Source of the DNA: Pseudomonadota bacterium
GTDB taxonomy: Bacteria; Pseudomonadota; Alphaproteobacteria; UBA828; JAPUJA01
NCBI GenBank assembly: GCA_027296525.1
Contig: JAPUJA010000313.1
Location: 1 to 5,576 of the forward strand
DNA length: 5,576 nucleotides
Direction of reading: 5' to 3'
Part shown: in pieces, positions 1 through 5,537 of the stretch
Numbering within the stretch: the first letter of the stretch is position 1
How the letters are laid out: the number at the start of each line of letters is the position of its first letter
The notes under the pieces: generated by a model
What the model was told of the DNA's origin: nothing
Seen by the model: only the letters and a program-made list of their open reading frames with translations
Database searches by the model: none
Translations under genes and position numbers: made by a program

Positions 1-1
1 C

Positions 2-652
2 GATCCCCACTGGCGGAACTACAGCGTGCGCACCTCGATGGGCGACGTGCTCCAGATTCTCACCGCAACCAACATCCACGAGGTGGTCGTGATCGGCACG
101 TCGATGGGGGGCATCATCGCAATGGTACTGGCGGCCGTGCAGCCCAGGACGCTCGCCGGCGTCGTGTTGAACGACGTCGGCCCCGACATCAATCTGGCCG
201 GGCTCAAGCAGATCGTCGAGTGGGTGGCGGTCGATCGCCCGCAACCGGACCTCGAGAGCGCGGCCCGGTTCATCAGGCAGAACGCGAGCGAGATCGGGGT
301 CAGAAGCGATGAAGGCTGGCTCAAGCTCGCCCGCAACACCTATGCGGAAGGACCGGACGGCAAGCTGCATTTTGACTACGATCTCGCGCTCGTGCGCCCG
401 CTCGCGGAGCTCGTGACCGCGGGCCAGGCCTCGCCCGTCGATCTCTGGCCCTTCTTCCGCGCCCTTCGGCGCATCCCGGTTCTCCTCATCCGGGGCGAGC
501 GTTCGACGATCCTGAGACGCGAGACGGTAAAGGCCATGGCCGAGGCGAAGCCCGATCTGATATGCGTCGAGGTCGCGGGCGCGGGCCACGTGCCGATGCT
601 GGACGAGCCGGAGGCGCTCGATGCGATCGATGACTTCCTCGCCCAACACTGA
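2..652 (+). CDS. alpha/beta hydrolase, 5'-truncated by the window edge
   Basis: The frame is open from the first base, so the true start lies upstream; the internal GTG at 26 is unlikely to be the start. Residue numbers below count from that GTG. The nucleophile elbow GTSMGG places the catalytic Ser at residue 26 (codon 101-103), and GAGHVPML supplies the catalytic His at residue 188 (587-589). Family members I recall end strand 6 with RGxxSDxL, where the Asp is the third triad member. Here the segment reads RGERSTIL, with Thr161 (506-508) at that place, so the charge relay may be incomplete. The visible 216 codons correspond to most of a usual protein of about 280 aa. The substrate cannot be told; esterase, lactonase or another C-X hydrolase are possible, probably cytoplasmic. 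The 3' end overlaps the dehydratase gene. The fold assignment is secure and the function is not. Confidence 0.9.
   Translation, partial: DPHWRNYSVRTSMGDVLQILTATNIHEVVVIGTSMGGIIAMVLAAVQPRTLAGVVLNDVGPDINLAGLKQIVEWVAVDRPQPDLESAARFIRQNASEIGVRSDEGWLKLARNTYAEGPDGKLHFDYDLALVRPLAELVTAGQASPVDLWPFFRALRRIPVLLIRGERSTILRRETVKAMAEAKPDLICVEVAGAGHVPMLDEPEALDAIDDFLAQH
610..614 (+). promoter_or_regulatory. ribosome binding site for the dehydratase, inside the hydrolase gene
   Basis: GGAGG lies 6 nt before the ATG at 621 and is embedded in the last codons of the hydrolase. It favours the ATG at 621 over the in-frame ATG at 630, which would have a 15-nt spacing. Ribosomes finishing the hydrolase could re-initiate here, so translational coupling is likely. 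Confidence 0.6.
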
Positions 653-1655
653 GACCGGCCGCGCCCGGCTGCCCGACGTCCGGGACGTTGAAGGCGCCGC
701 CCGGCGGCTGCGCGGCAAGGCACGGCTCACGCCGCTCCTCGAATCGGCGCTTCTCAACGCGGAAACCGGCGCTCGCCTGCTGATCAAGGCCGAGCCGCTG
801 CAGCTGACGGGCTCCTTCAAGTTCAGGGGCGCGTACAACCGGATAAGCCGGATCCGCGGCGCGCGAAGGGCGGCGGGCGTGGTCGCCCACTCGTCTGGAA
901 ACCACGCCCAAGGCGTGGCCGCCGCGGCGCATATCCTGGGCCTTCCGGCGGTGATCGTCATGCCCGACGACGCCCCGGCGGCGAAGATCGAGGGCACCCG
1001 CTTCTGGGGCGCCGAGATCGTTCTCTACGACCGCCGGAGCGAGGACCGCGAGGCGCTCGCGCGGCGGCTCACGGCCGAACGGCGCGCGACCCCGGTGCCG
1101 CCCTACGACGACCGCTTCGTGATCGCGGGTCAAGGCACGGTCGGGTGCGAGATCGCCGCCCAGGCCCGCGCGCTCGGGGCCGCGCTCGATCTGGTGCTCG
1201 TTCCCTGCGGCGGCGGCGGCCTGATCGCGGGCTGCGCGCTCGCGCTCGAGCACGCCTCGCCGGGGACCCCGATCTACGCCGTCGAGCCCGAGGCCCATGA
1301 CGATACGAAACGCTCCCTCGAGGCCGGCCGGCGGACCGGCGCGTCGAGCCCCGAGGCCCAATCCATCTGCGATGCGTTGCGCCTTCCCATGCCGGGCATG
1401 CTGACCTTCGCGATCAACCGAGCGCGCGTCGCGGGCGGCCTGGTGGTCACGGACGGCGAGGTCGCGCGCGCCATGGCCGCCGCCTTCCGGCATCTCAAGC
1501 TCGTGCTCGAGCCCAGCGGCGCGGTCGCGCTCGCCGCGGCGCTCTCGGGCCGGATCGAGCTTCGGGGCAAGACCGTCGCGATCATCGCCTCGGGCGGCAA
1601 TGTCGATCCCCGGTTATTTTGCGACGCAATATGCCAGGACTCAAACATGGCGTAA
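621..1655 (+). CDS. PLP-dependent threonine/serine dehydratase (serine racemase-like, fold type II)
   Basis: This 344-aa enzyme probably deaminates L-threonine or L-serine (or threo-3-hydroxyaspartate) to a 2-oxo acid and ammonia in the cytoplasm. Visible landmarks are GSFKFRGAYN with the PLP-binding Lys67, the substrate loop SSGNHAQG (91-98), GQGTVGCE (170-177), the phosphate-binding CGGGG loop (196-200) and the ring-nitrogen SGGN (324-327). The stretch EPEAHDD offers Glu222, His226 and Asp228 at the place where serine racemase holds Mg2+ with Glu, a backbone carbonyl and Asp, so a divalent-metal-stimulated enzyme is likely. There is no C-terminal ACT regulatory domain, so it is not the isoleucine-inhibited biosynthetic IlvA type. 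It overlaps the hydrolase by 32 nt and lies 134 nt before glnA. Racemase activity cannot be excluded from sequence. The last codons (1609-1655) are more A/T-rich than the rest. Confidence 0.88.
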   Translation: MRSMTSSPNTETGRARLPDVRDVEGAARRLRGKARLTPLLESALLNAETGARLLIKAEPLQLTGSFKFRGAYNRISRIRGARRAAGVVAHSSGNHAQGVAAAAHILGLPAVIVMPDDAPAAKIEGTRFWGAEIVLYDRRSEDREALARRLTAERRATPVPPYDDRFVIAGQGTVGCEIAAQARALGAALDLVLVPCGGGGLIAGCALALEHASPGTPIYAVEPEAHDDTKRSLEAGRRTGASSPEAQSICDALRLPMPGMLTFAINRARVAGGLVVTDGEVARAMAAAFRHLKLVLEPSGAVALAAALSGRIELRGKTVAIIASGGNVDPRLFCDAICQDSNMA

Positions 1656-1676
1656 CGAGCAATAGCCGATTTCGCA

Positions 1677-1706
1677 TTTACACAATCTCCGGCTTCGTGC
1701 TAGAGG
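1677..1706 (+). promoter_or_regulatory. possible sigma-70-type promoter of glnA
   Basis: TTTACA (1677-1682) is separated by 18 nt from TAGAGG (1701-1706), which is preceded by TGC, an extended -10 shape. It sits in the most AT-rich part of the gap and would give a leader of roughly 80 nt. The -10 matches the TATAAT consensus at only 3 of 6 positions. I found no clear sigma-54 (TGGCAC-N5-TTGCA) or NtrC (TGCACC-N5-GGTGCA) site in 1656-1789, so nitrogen control by NtrC is not evident here. Confidence 0.4.
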
Positions 1707-1777
1707 CTTGCCCGCCCCCTGCACGCGCCGGGGCCGACGATGAGGTCGCCCGCGCGCGGTGCGATCCCCCTCCATCC

Positions 1778-1782
1778 GGGAG
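1778..1782 (+). promoter_or_regulatory. ribosome binding site that fixes the glnA start
   Basis: GGGAG lies 7 nt before the ATG at 1790. That start gives the canonical 469-aa class I enzyme. The frame remains open upstream as far as a TTG at 1619, but the extension would overlap the dehydratase and does not resemble the family. Confidence 0.7.
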
Positions 1783-1789
1783 CCGAGCC

Positions 1790-3199
1790 ATGTCCGACGC
1801 CAAGCATGTCCTCGAGCTGATCAAAGAGAAGGAGGTCGCCTATGTCGACCTCCGCTTCACCGACCTGCGCGGCAAGTGGCAGCATCTCGGATTTCCGGCG
1901 AGCGCCATCACCGAGGACCTCTTGGGCGAGGGCGTCATGTTCGACGGCTCCTCGATCGCCGGATGGAAGGAAATCAACGAGTCCGACATGGGGCTTCGCC
2001 CCGACCCGGCGAGCGCGGTGATCGATCCCTTCGCCGCCCAAACCTCGCTCATTCTGTTCTGCGACGTCTTCGAGCCCGACACGGGCGAAGCCTATGCCCG
2101 CGATCCGCGTTCGACCGCACGCCGCGCGGAGGCCTATCTGAATTATTCCGGGATCGGCGATACCGCCTATTTCGGGCCCGAGGCGGAGTTCTTCGTGTTC
2201 GACGACGTGCGCTTCGAATGCACGATGCACCGGGCCTTCTACTCCCTCGACTCGTCCGAAGGGCCCCATGCGAGCGGACGGCGGATGCGCGACGGAAACC
2301 CCGGACACCGTCCGCCGATCAAGGGCGGTTACTTTCCGGTCCCGCCCGTCGATTCGGGCAGCGATCTGCGCGCGGAAATGCTGACGCTCATGGCCGAGAT
2401 GGGCCTCGGCGTCGAAAAACACCACCACGAGGTGGCGCCCAGCCAGCACGAGCTCGGCTTTCGCTACGACACGCTCTTGCGCTCGGCCGACTGCACCCAG
2501 ATCTACAAATATGTCGTGCACAATGTCGCGCATTCCTACGGCAAGACGGCGACCTTCATGCCGAAGCCGGTCAAGGACGACAATGGTTCCGGTATGCATG
2601 TGCATCAGTCGATCTGGAAGGGCGGCAAGCCGCTCTTCGCCGGAACCGGCTACGCCGACCTTTCGGAGAGCGCGCTCCACTATATCGGCGGCATCATCCG
2701 TCACGCGCGCGCGATCAACGCCTTCACCAATCCTCTGACGAACAGCTACAAGCGGCTCGTCCCCGGCTTCGAGGCGCCGGTGCTGCTCGCCTATTCCGCG
2801 CGCAACCGTTCGGCGGCCTGCCGCATTCCGTTCGCCGACAGCCCCAAGGGCAAGCGCGTCGAGGTGCGCTTTCCTGACCCCGGCGCCAATCCCTACCTCG
2901 CCTTCGCCGCGATGCTGATGGCCGGTCTCGACGGCATCGAAAACCGCATCCATCCGGGCGATGCGATGGACAAGAACCTCTACGACCTGCCGCCCCAGGA
3001 ACTCGAGAACGTTCCGACGGTGTGCGAGAGCCTGCGCCAGGCGCTCGAGGCGCTCGACGAGGACCGGGCGTTTCTGAAAAAAGGCGACGTCTTCTCGGAT
3101 GACTTGATCGACGGCTATCTCGCGCTCAAACACGAGGAGGTCAAGAAGCTCGACCTCACGCCGCATCCGATCGAGTTCAGCATGTATTACAGCATCTGA
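1790..3199 (+). CDS. glnA: glutamine synthetase, class I, adenylylation-regulated type
   Basis: It joins ammonia to glutamate with ATP to make glutamine, as a cytoplasmic dodecamer. The 469-aa length is that of the family. Motifs in order are FDGSSI (51-56, active-site Asp52 across the subunit interface), FGPEAEFF with metal ligands Glu131 and Glu133, KGGYFPVPPVD (178-188), HHHEV with Glu214, QHELGF with Glu221, NGSGMHVHQS with His270, NSYKRLVPGFEAP (318-330), the substrate-binding loop ARNRSAACRIP (337-347), VEVRFPDP (357-364) and NLYDLPP, where Tyr398 corresponds to the adenylylated Tyr397 of E. coli. GlnE-type control is therefore expected. It is preceded by a dehydratase rather than glnB. 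Compared with the housekeeping rhizobial GlnA I recall, several usually stable stretches differ, such as the residues just before DNGSGMH (PVKD instead of PIFG) and about 142-170, so it could be a second GSI copy. GS activity itself is not in doubt. Confidence 0.96.
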   Translation: MSDAKHVLELIKEKEVAYVDLRFTDLRGKWQHLGFPASAITEDLLGEGVMFDGSSIAGWKEINESDMGLRPDPASAVIDPFAAQTSLILFCDVFEPDTGEAYARDPRSTARRAEAYLNYSGIGDTAYFGPEAEFFVFDDVRFECTMHRAFYSLDSSEGPHASGRRMRDGNPGHRPPIKGGYFPVPPVDSGSDLRAEMLTLMAEMGLGVEKHHHEVAPSQHELGFRYDTLLRSADCTQIYKYVVHNVAHSYGKTATFMPKPVKDDNGSGMHVHQSIWKGGKPLFAGTGYADLSESALHYIGGIIRHARAINAFTNPLTNSYKRLVPGFEAPVLLAYSARNRSAACRIPFADSPKGKRVEVRFPDPGANPYLAFAAMLMAGLDGIENRIHPGDAMDKNLYDLPPQELENVPTVCESLRQALEALDEDRAFLKKGDVFSDDLIDGYLALKHEEVKKLDLTPHPIEFSMYYSI

Positions 3200-3227
3200 C
3201 GCCGCCACGCGGTCTGACGCACCTGCC

Positions 3228-3262
3228 GCGCGCTCATCTCGAGCGCGCTCATCGCGAGCGCG
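3228..3262 (+). terminator. two overlapping GC-rich hairpins between convergent genes, possible bidirectional terminator
   Basis: GCGCGCTC (3228-3235) pairs perfectly with GAGCGCGC (3241-3248) over a 5-nt loop. A second copy 15 nt later, CGCGCTC (3244-3250) with GAGCGCG (3256-3262), again has a 5-nt loop. The copies share bases, so only one can fold at a time. They lie about 30 nt after the glnA stop and about 40 nt beyond the minus-strand stop at 3301. Neither side has a T tract, so intrinsic termination is uncertain; the hairpins may instead protect 3' ends. Confidence 0.45.
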
Positions 3263-3302
3263 GCCCGGCTCGGGCGCGGCCCGGCTCGGGTGCGGCCCGG
3301 CT
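3260..3302. repeat. 16-bp tandem repeat, about 2.7 copies
   Basis: The unit GCGGCCCGGCTCGGGY starts at 3260 and 3276, and a partial third copy starts at 3292. The two full copies differ only at their last base (C or T). The third copy runs into the stop codon of the minus-strand gene (3301-3303). It directly follows the tandem hairpins, so the whole junction is built of short repeats, which suggests replication slippage. Confidence 0.8.
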
Positions 3303-3801
3303 ATTGCGTAAGCACGTTCTCGAGGATGTCGAAGATGACGCCGGTCGCGCGCTGCACGAGCACGACGTCGTCGGCGACGATCACCCGTTCGAGGCCCGAA
3401 CCGAGTCTGGGGAGCCGTGACTCGAGATCGTAGGGCAGGCTCCGCTTCTGGAGCCCCGGCGGAAGGGTGCCGTATTTATCGATGTGCTTCTGCAAGCCCG
3501 GCGGCAGCTCGTCGCGCTTGGCGAGCCCGTAGGGCAGGTCGCCAGAGGCGTCGGGCTCGAGCCCGCCGAAGAAGTCCCGAATGAGCTCCTTTTCCACGGA
3601 GCTGAAGACGGGCTTCTCGCCGGGGGACTGGACGGTGAACAGGTCGTCGAGGGTGTCGGCCGCGTTCTTCTTGTCCTTGTCCTTATCGGACTTCTCGACC
3701 TCGTCCTTGGACTGGCTCCCGGCGGCCTCGATGTCCATCGCGATCGGGAGCGAGGCGGCGAGAAAGCCCGCGGCGATGAGCAATGAAATCAGGAGACGCA
3801 T
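3301..3801 (-). CDS. exported LPxGLxK-repeat protein, CigR/RcnB-like
   Basis: A 166-aa product when started at the ATG at 3801, which has GAGGG (3810-3814) 8 nt upstream; the GTG at 3816 lies within that ribosome site. Residues 1-26 form a classical signal peptide (MRLL, a hydrophobic core, then an IEA-A cleavage-like site), so the protein is probably periplasmic or secreted. Next comes a highly charged Lys/Asp linker (about 31-46). Residues 89-128 contain four related units: LPYGLAK, LPPGLQK, LPPGLQK and LPYDLES. The C-terminus (138-164) is a hydrophobic block, LERVIVADDVVLVQRATGV and following, ending in a likely helix. LPPGLxK repeats followed by such an ERVIV block recall small proteins annotated as CigR-family or RcnB-like; that is from memory and unverified. 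The biochemical role is unknown. Its 5' module is duplicated upstream. Confidence 0.8.
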   Translation of the reverse strand: MRLLISLLIAAGFLAASLPIAMDIEAAGSQSKDEVEKSDKDKDKKNAADTLDDLFTVQSPGEKPVFSSVEKELIRDFFGGLEPDASGDLPYGLAKRDELPPGLQKHIDKYGTLPPGLQKRSLPYDLESRLPRLGSGLERVIVADDVVLVQRATGVIFDILENVLTQ

Positions 3802-3830
3802 TGTCTTAGCCCTCACAAGGGATGGTTCGA
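3691..3830 (-). repeat. duplicated 5' module, copy A (full-length gene)
   Basis: This segment covers the Shine-Dalgarno, start, signal peptide and first linker residues of the 166-aa gene. It matches 3939-4081. The core 3787-3825 is identical to 4038-4076 over 39 nt. The copies differ elsewhere by point changes and one 3-nt indel. Similarity stops just upstream of the ribosome site. Confidence 0.9.
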
Positions 3831-3905
3831 AATCCGTGACCGCCGCTCAAGGGCGGCTCGCTCGGCGAGGCCGTAAGCGAAGATTGCCGAACGGACCGGG
3901 CTCAA

Positions 3906-4052
3906 TCAACCGCTGTCTTCGTCCTCGTCGTCGTCGGGCTTCTGAACCTCGTCCTTGGACTTGCTCCCGGCGCCCGCCTCGGCGTCGAACGCGACCGGAA
4001 GCGAGCCGGCGAGAAAGCCCGCGACGATGAGCAACATAATCAGGAGACGCAT
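3906..4052 (-). CDS. 48-aa truncated paralogue: signal peptide plus acidic tail
   Basis: It starts at the ATG at 4052 with the same GAGGG ribosome site, 8 nt away, as its neighbour. The first 38 residues align with the 166-aa protein: same MRLL start, similar hydrophobic core, and KSKDEVQK against QSKDEVEK, with one residue inserted. It then ends in the acidic tail PDDDEDEDSG and a TGA. The LPxGLxK repeats and C-terminal block are absent. If processed, the mature product would be a peptide of only about 20 residues. It lies 104 nt before its paralogue on the same strand, and they may be co-transcribed. An extended reading from a GTG at 4223 (105 aa) would translate the ribosome site and is unlikely. 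It may be a degenerate copy rather than a working gene: the start signals are intact, but I know no family of this form. Confidence 0.5.
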   Translation of the reverse strand: MRLLIMLLIVAGFLAGSLPVAFDAEAGAGSKSKDEVQKPDDDEDEDSG

Positions 4053-4081
4053 TGTCTTAGCCCTCACAAGGGATGGGTCGA
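3939..4081 (-). repeat. duplicated 5' module, copy B (truncated gene)
   Basis: Partner of 3691-3830, in direct orientation, offset by 248-251 nt. The 3-nt length difference keeps the reading frame, and many differences are conservative changes in the hydrophobic core (Ala to Val, Ile to Val). This suggests the frame was under selection for some time after the duplication. Confidence 0.9.
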
Positions 4082-4171
4082 GAACCCCACCGGCGCCCCG
4101 CAGAGCCCACTCAAACCCGAGCGGTAACCAGGAATTCTCAACACTTTCAATAGTTTCCTGTTGATACCGTG

Positions 4172-4201
4172 GCTCTATGACGCCCGGCACCCAGCCGTCA
4201 A
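4172..4201 (-). promoter_or_regulatory. possible promoter for the two signal-peptide genes
   Basis: Read on the minus strand, TTGACG (4196-4201) is followed after 18 nt by TAGAGC (4172-4177). This is the same spacing and a similar -10 to the candidate before glnA. It lies about 120 nt before the ATG at 4052. The gap 4053-4279 is more AT-rich than its surroundings in 4120-4225 and holds no other gene I can support. The -10 match is weak. Confidence 0.3.
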
Positions 4202-4279
4202 TCCGATCATAGAATACTCCCACAAGCGCCGGGTTGAGGGATCAAATCTTCGCGACCGGGGCGCCGGCCGTGGCGGGGT

Positions 4280-4990
4280 TTAAGGCGCGCCCTCGCCGGT
4301 TATCTTGATCAAGACGGTCCCGCCGCGCGCGGTGAAGCCCACATAGTCGTAGGCCAGCCTTCGGGCGCCGACCAGCTCCTGGAAGGCCCGGAACTCGTGG
4401 GCCTGCCAGTTCGGGTAGTTGAAGTAGTCGTCGAACACCATGACCGTTCCCGGCACGAGACGCGGCCCGATCAGCTCGAGCACGGTCTTGCTCGAGGCGT
4501 AGAGGTCGCAGTCCATATGGACGAAGGCGACCGGCCCGCCATGCTCGTCGAGGAAGGGGGCGAGGGTTTGATCGAACCAGCCGCGGTGGAGCGTGACGTT
4601 CGCCGGCACGCGCGGCAACCGGCCCTTCATGTCGAACGCCCCGCGGCGCTCCATCGTCCCCTCCCAGTCCTCCGGCAACCCCTCGAAGGAGTCGAAACCG
4701 TGGACCCGGCGGCGCGTCCCGGAGGCAATGGCGCGGATCGTGTTGCCCTTGTAGACGCCGAACTCGAGGAACAGCCCGTCGAGCCCGGCCGCGCCCACGG
4801 CGTCACGAAGCAGATCCCAGCGGGTCGGGAAGATCCGGCAGTGGACCATATGCTTCTTGATGTAGGCGACCGCTTCGCGCTTGGCGTCGAGCTGCAGATC
4901 GAGCAGCAGATCGCGCGCGAAATAGCTGTAGGCGATCCGGCGGAACAGCCGGTCGGTGAAGCGGCGGCGGCGTTTGTGAAACCAGCCCAT
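4280..4990 (-). CDS. class I SAM-dependent methyltransferase, TylF/MycF-like
   Basis: Begun at the ATG at 4990, which has AAGGA (4997-5001) 6 nt upstream, it encodes 236 aa, close to the family's usual size. The GTG at 5104 would add 38 residues and lacks such support. The N-terminus is very basic (HKRRRRF, 5-11), followed by a helical region. SAM-binding motif I is LEFGVYKGNT (75-84), and GFDSFEGLPEDW (98-109) carries the acidic Asp100 after strand 2. HMDCDLY (158-164) and FDDYF (186-190) supply Asp160/Asp162 and Asp187/Asp188, matching the Asp cluster that binds Mg2+ in MycF. A metal-dependent O-methyltransferase acting on a sugar or hydroxylated small molecule is therefore likely. No glycosyltransferase or biosynthetic genes are adjacent in the window, so the substrate is unknown. 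The stop is followed at 53 nt by the GTG of an upstream-extended frame; I see no operon partner. Confidence 0.85.
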   Translation of the reverse strand: MGWFHKRRRRFTDRLFRRIAYSYFARDLLLDLQLDAKREAVAYIKKHMVHCRIFPTRWDLLRDAVGAAGLDGLFLEFGVYKGNTIRAIASGTRRRVHGFDSFEGLPEDWEGTMERRGAFDMKGRLPRVPANVTLHRGWFDQTLAPFLDEHGGPVAFVHMDCDLYASSKTVLELIGPRLVPGTVMVFDDYFNYPNWQAHEFRAFQELVGARRLAYDYVGFTARGGTVLIKITGEGAP

Positions 4991-5217
4991 GGCGTTTCCT
5001 TGCGAAGCCGAGCTCACTCGCGCCAGCGCCCGCCCGCGCGCCCATTCATGCACGGAGCGGCCTCCAAGACGAAGAAAAAGGGCGGGCCCGAAGATCCGCC
5101 CCACGGTTGTCGGCAGAGCTCAAGGGTTGGGGGCGAACCCCTGGCTTGTATCGAGCAAGGAACGCCGCGAGGCATTTCTTGCCAGACTGGGCCTTTAAAT
5201 TTGCCTGGACGTTTTAA

Positions 5218-5288
5218 TGCTCGCCCTCGTCGGTGATTATGCCCGCTCCCATGGGATTGCCAACCTGCACAAAGTAATTAGGCGAGCA
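5218..5288. repeat. 8-bp inverted repeat spaced by 55 nt
   Basis: TGCTCGCC (5218-5225) and GGCGAGCA (5281-5288) are perfect inverted copies that could close a 71-nt stem-loop. The enclosed sequence includes the palindrome CCCATGGG (5248-5255) but no tRNA arms that I can see. It could be a small structured RNA, a pair of protein-binding half-sites, or chance. Confidence 0.35.
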
Positions 5289-5528
5289 AGCGGGGTAGAA
5301 CGAAAGGCTCATGTCGATGCGCGCCCGACGGGTTCCACGGGCCTTCGGCAAGCCGCGCGAGAGGTGGGATTCCGGGAACGACGCCCGTGAAAGGACGAAG
5401 AAAGAGAAGGGACGCGATGGTCGAGGAGCGCTTCAGACGCAAAACCAGGGGAGGCAACCATATATAACCGAACCGATGAAGCCGACGCCGTCATTGCCTT
5501 GGCGGGCCGCATGGACAGTGGCGCTCTG

Positions 5529-5537
5529 TGCTATCAT
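5529..5537 (+). promoter_or_regulatory. extended -10-like box near the window edge
   Basis: TGCTATCAT contains TATCAT (5532-5537), five of six matches to TATAAT, preceded by TGC. No good -35 is seen at 16-18 nt (TGGACA at 5512-5517 is only 14 nt away). If used, transcription would start near 5544, almost at an ATG at 5546, for a gene mostly beyond the window. Confidence 0.3.

Noticed and set aside
486..1493. 335-aa minus-strand frame opposite the hydrolase and dehydratase
   Set aside because: Both sense genes have clear family motifs; the antisense product is Arg/Gly-rich with no domain I recognise.
1619..1789. N-terminal extension of glnA from a TTG
   Set aside because: It would overlap the dehydratase end, translate the promoter-like sequence and the GGGAG ribosome site, and exceed the conserved 469-aa length.
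1700..3208. 502-aa open frame on the minus strand opposite glnA
   Set aside because: It is antisense to an unmistakable glnA, with the low-complexity Arg/Ala/Gly/Val composition typical of shadow frames in GC-rich DNA, and has no recognisable motif.
3484..3786. 100-aa plus-strand frame opposite the exported protein gene
   Set aside because: The minus-strand gene has a ribosome site, signal peptide and internal repeats; the opposite frame's Leu/Gly/Val-rich product is the complement of its charged linker.
5156..5185. GGAAC suggestive of an alphaproteobacterial EcfG stress promoter
   Set aside because: No CGTT-type -10 is found 16-17 nt downstream.
4397..5236. 279-aa plus-strand frame opposite the methyltransferase
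   Set aside because: It mirrors a gene with intact SAM- and metal-binding motifs and has no motif of its own.
5419..5455. Partial resemblance to the S-adenosylhomocysteine riboswitch (CGAGGAGCGCT followed by CCAGG)
   Set aside because: As I recall that consensus, the 3' half of P1 (CUCG-type) and the AACGGCGCUC segment should follow; neither is present in the expected place, so the similarity is probably chance.
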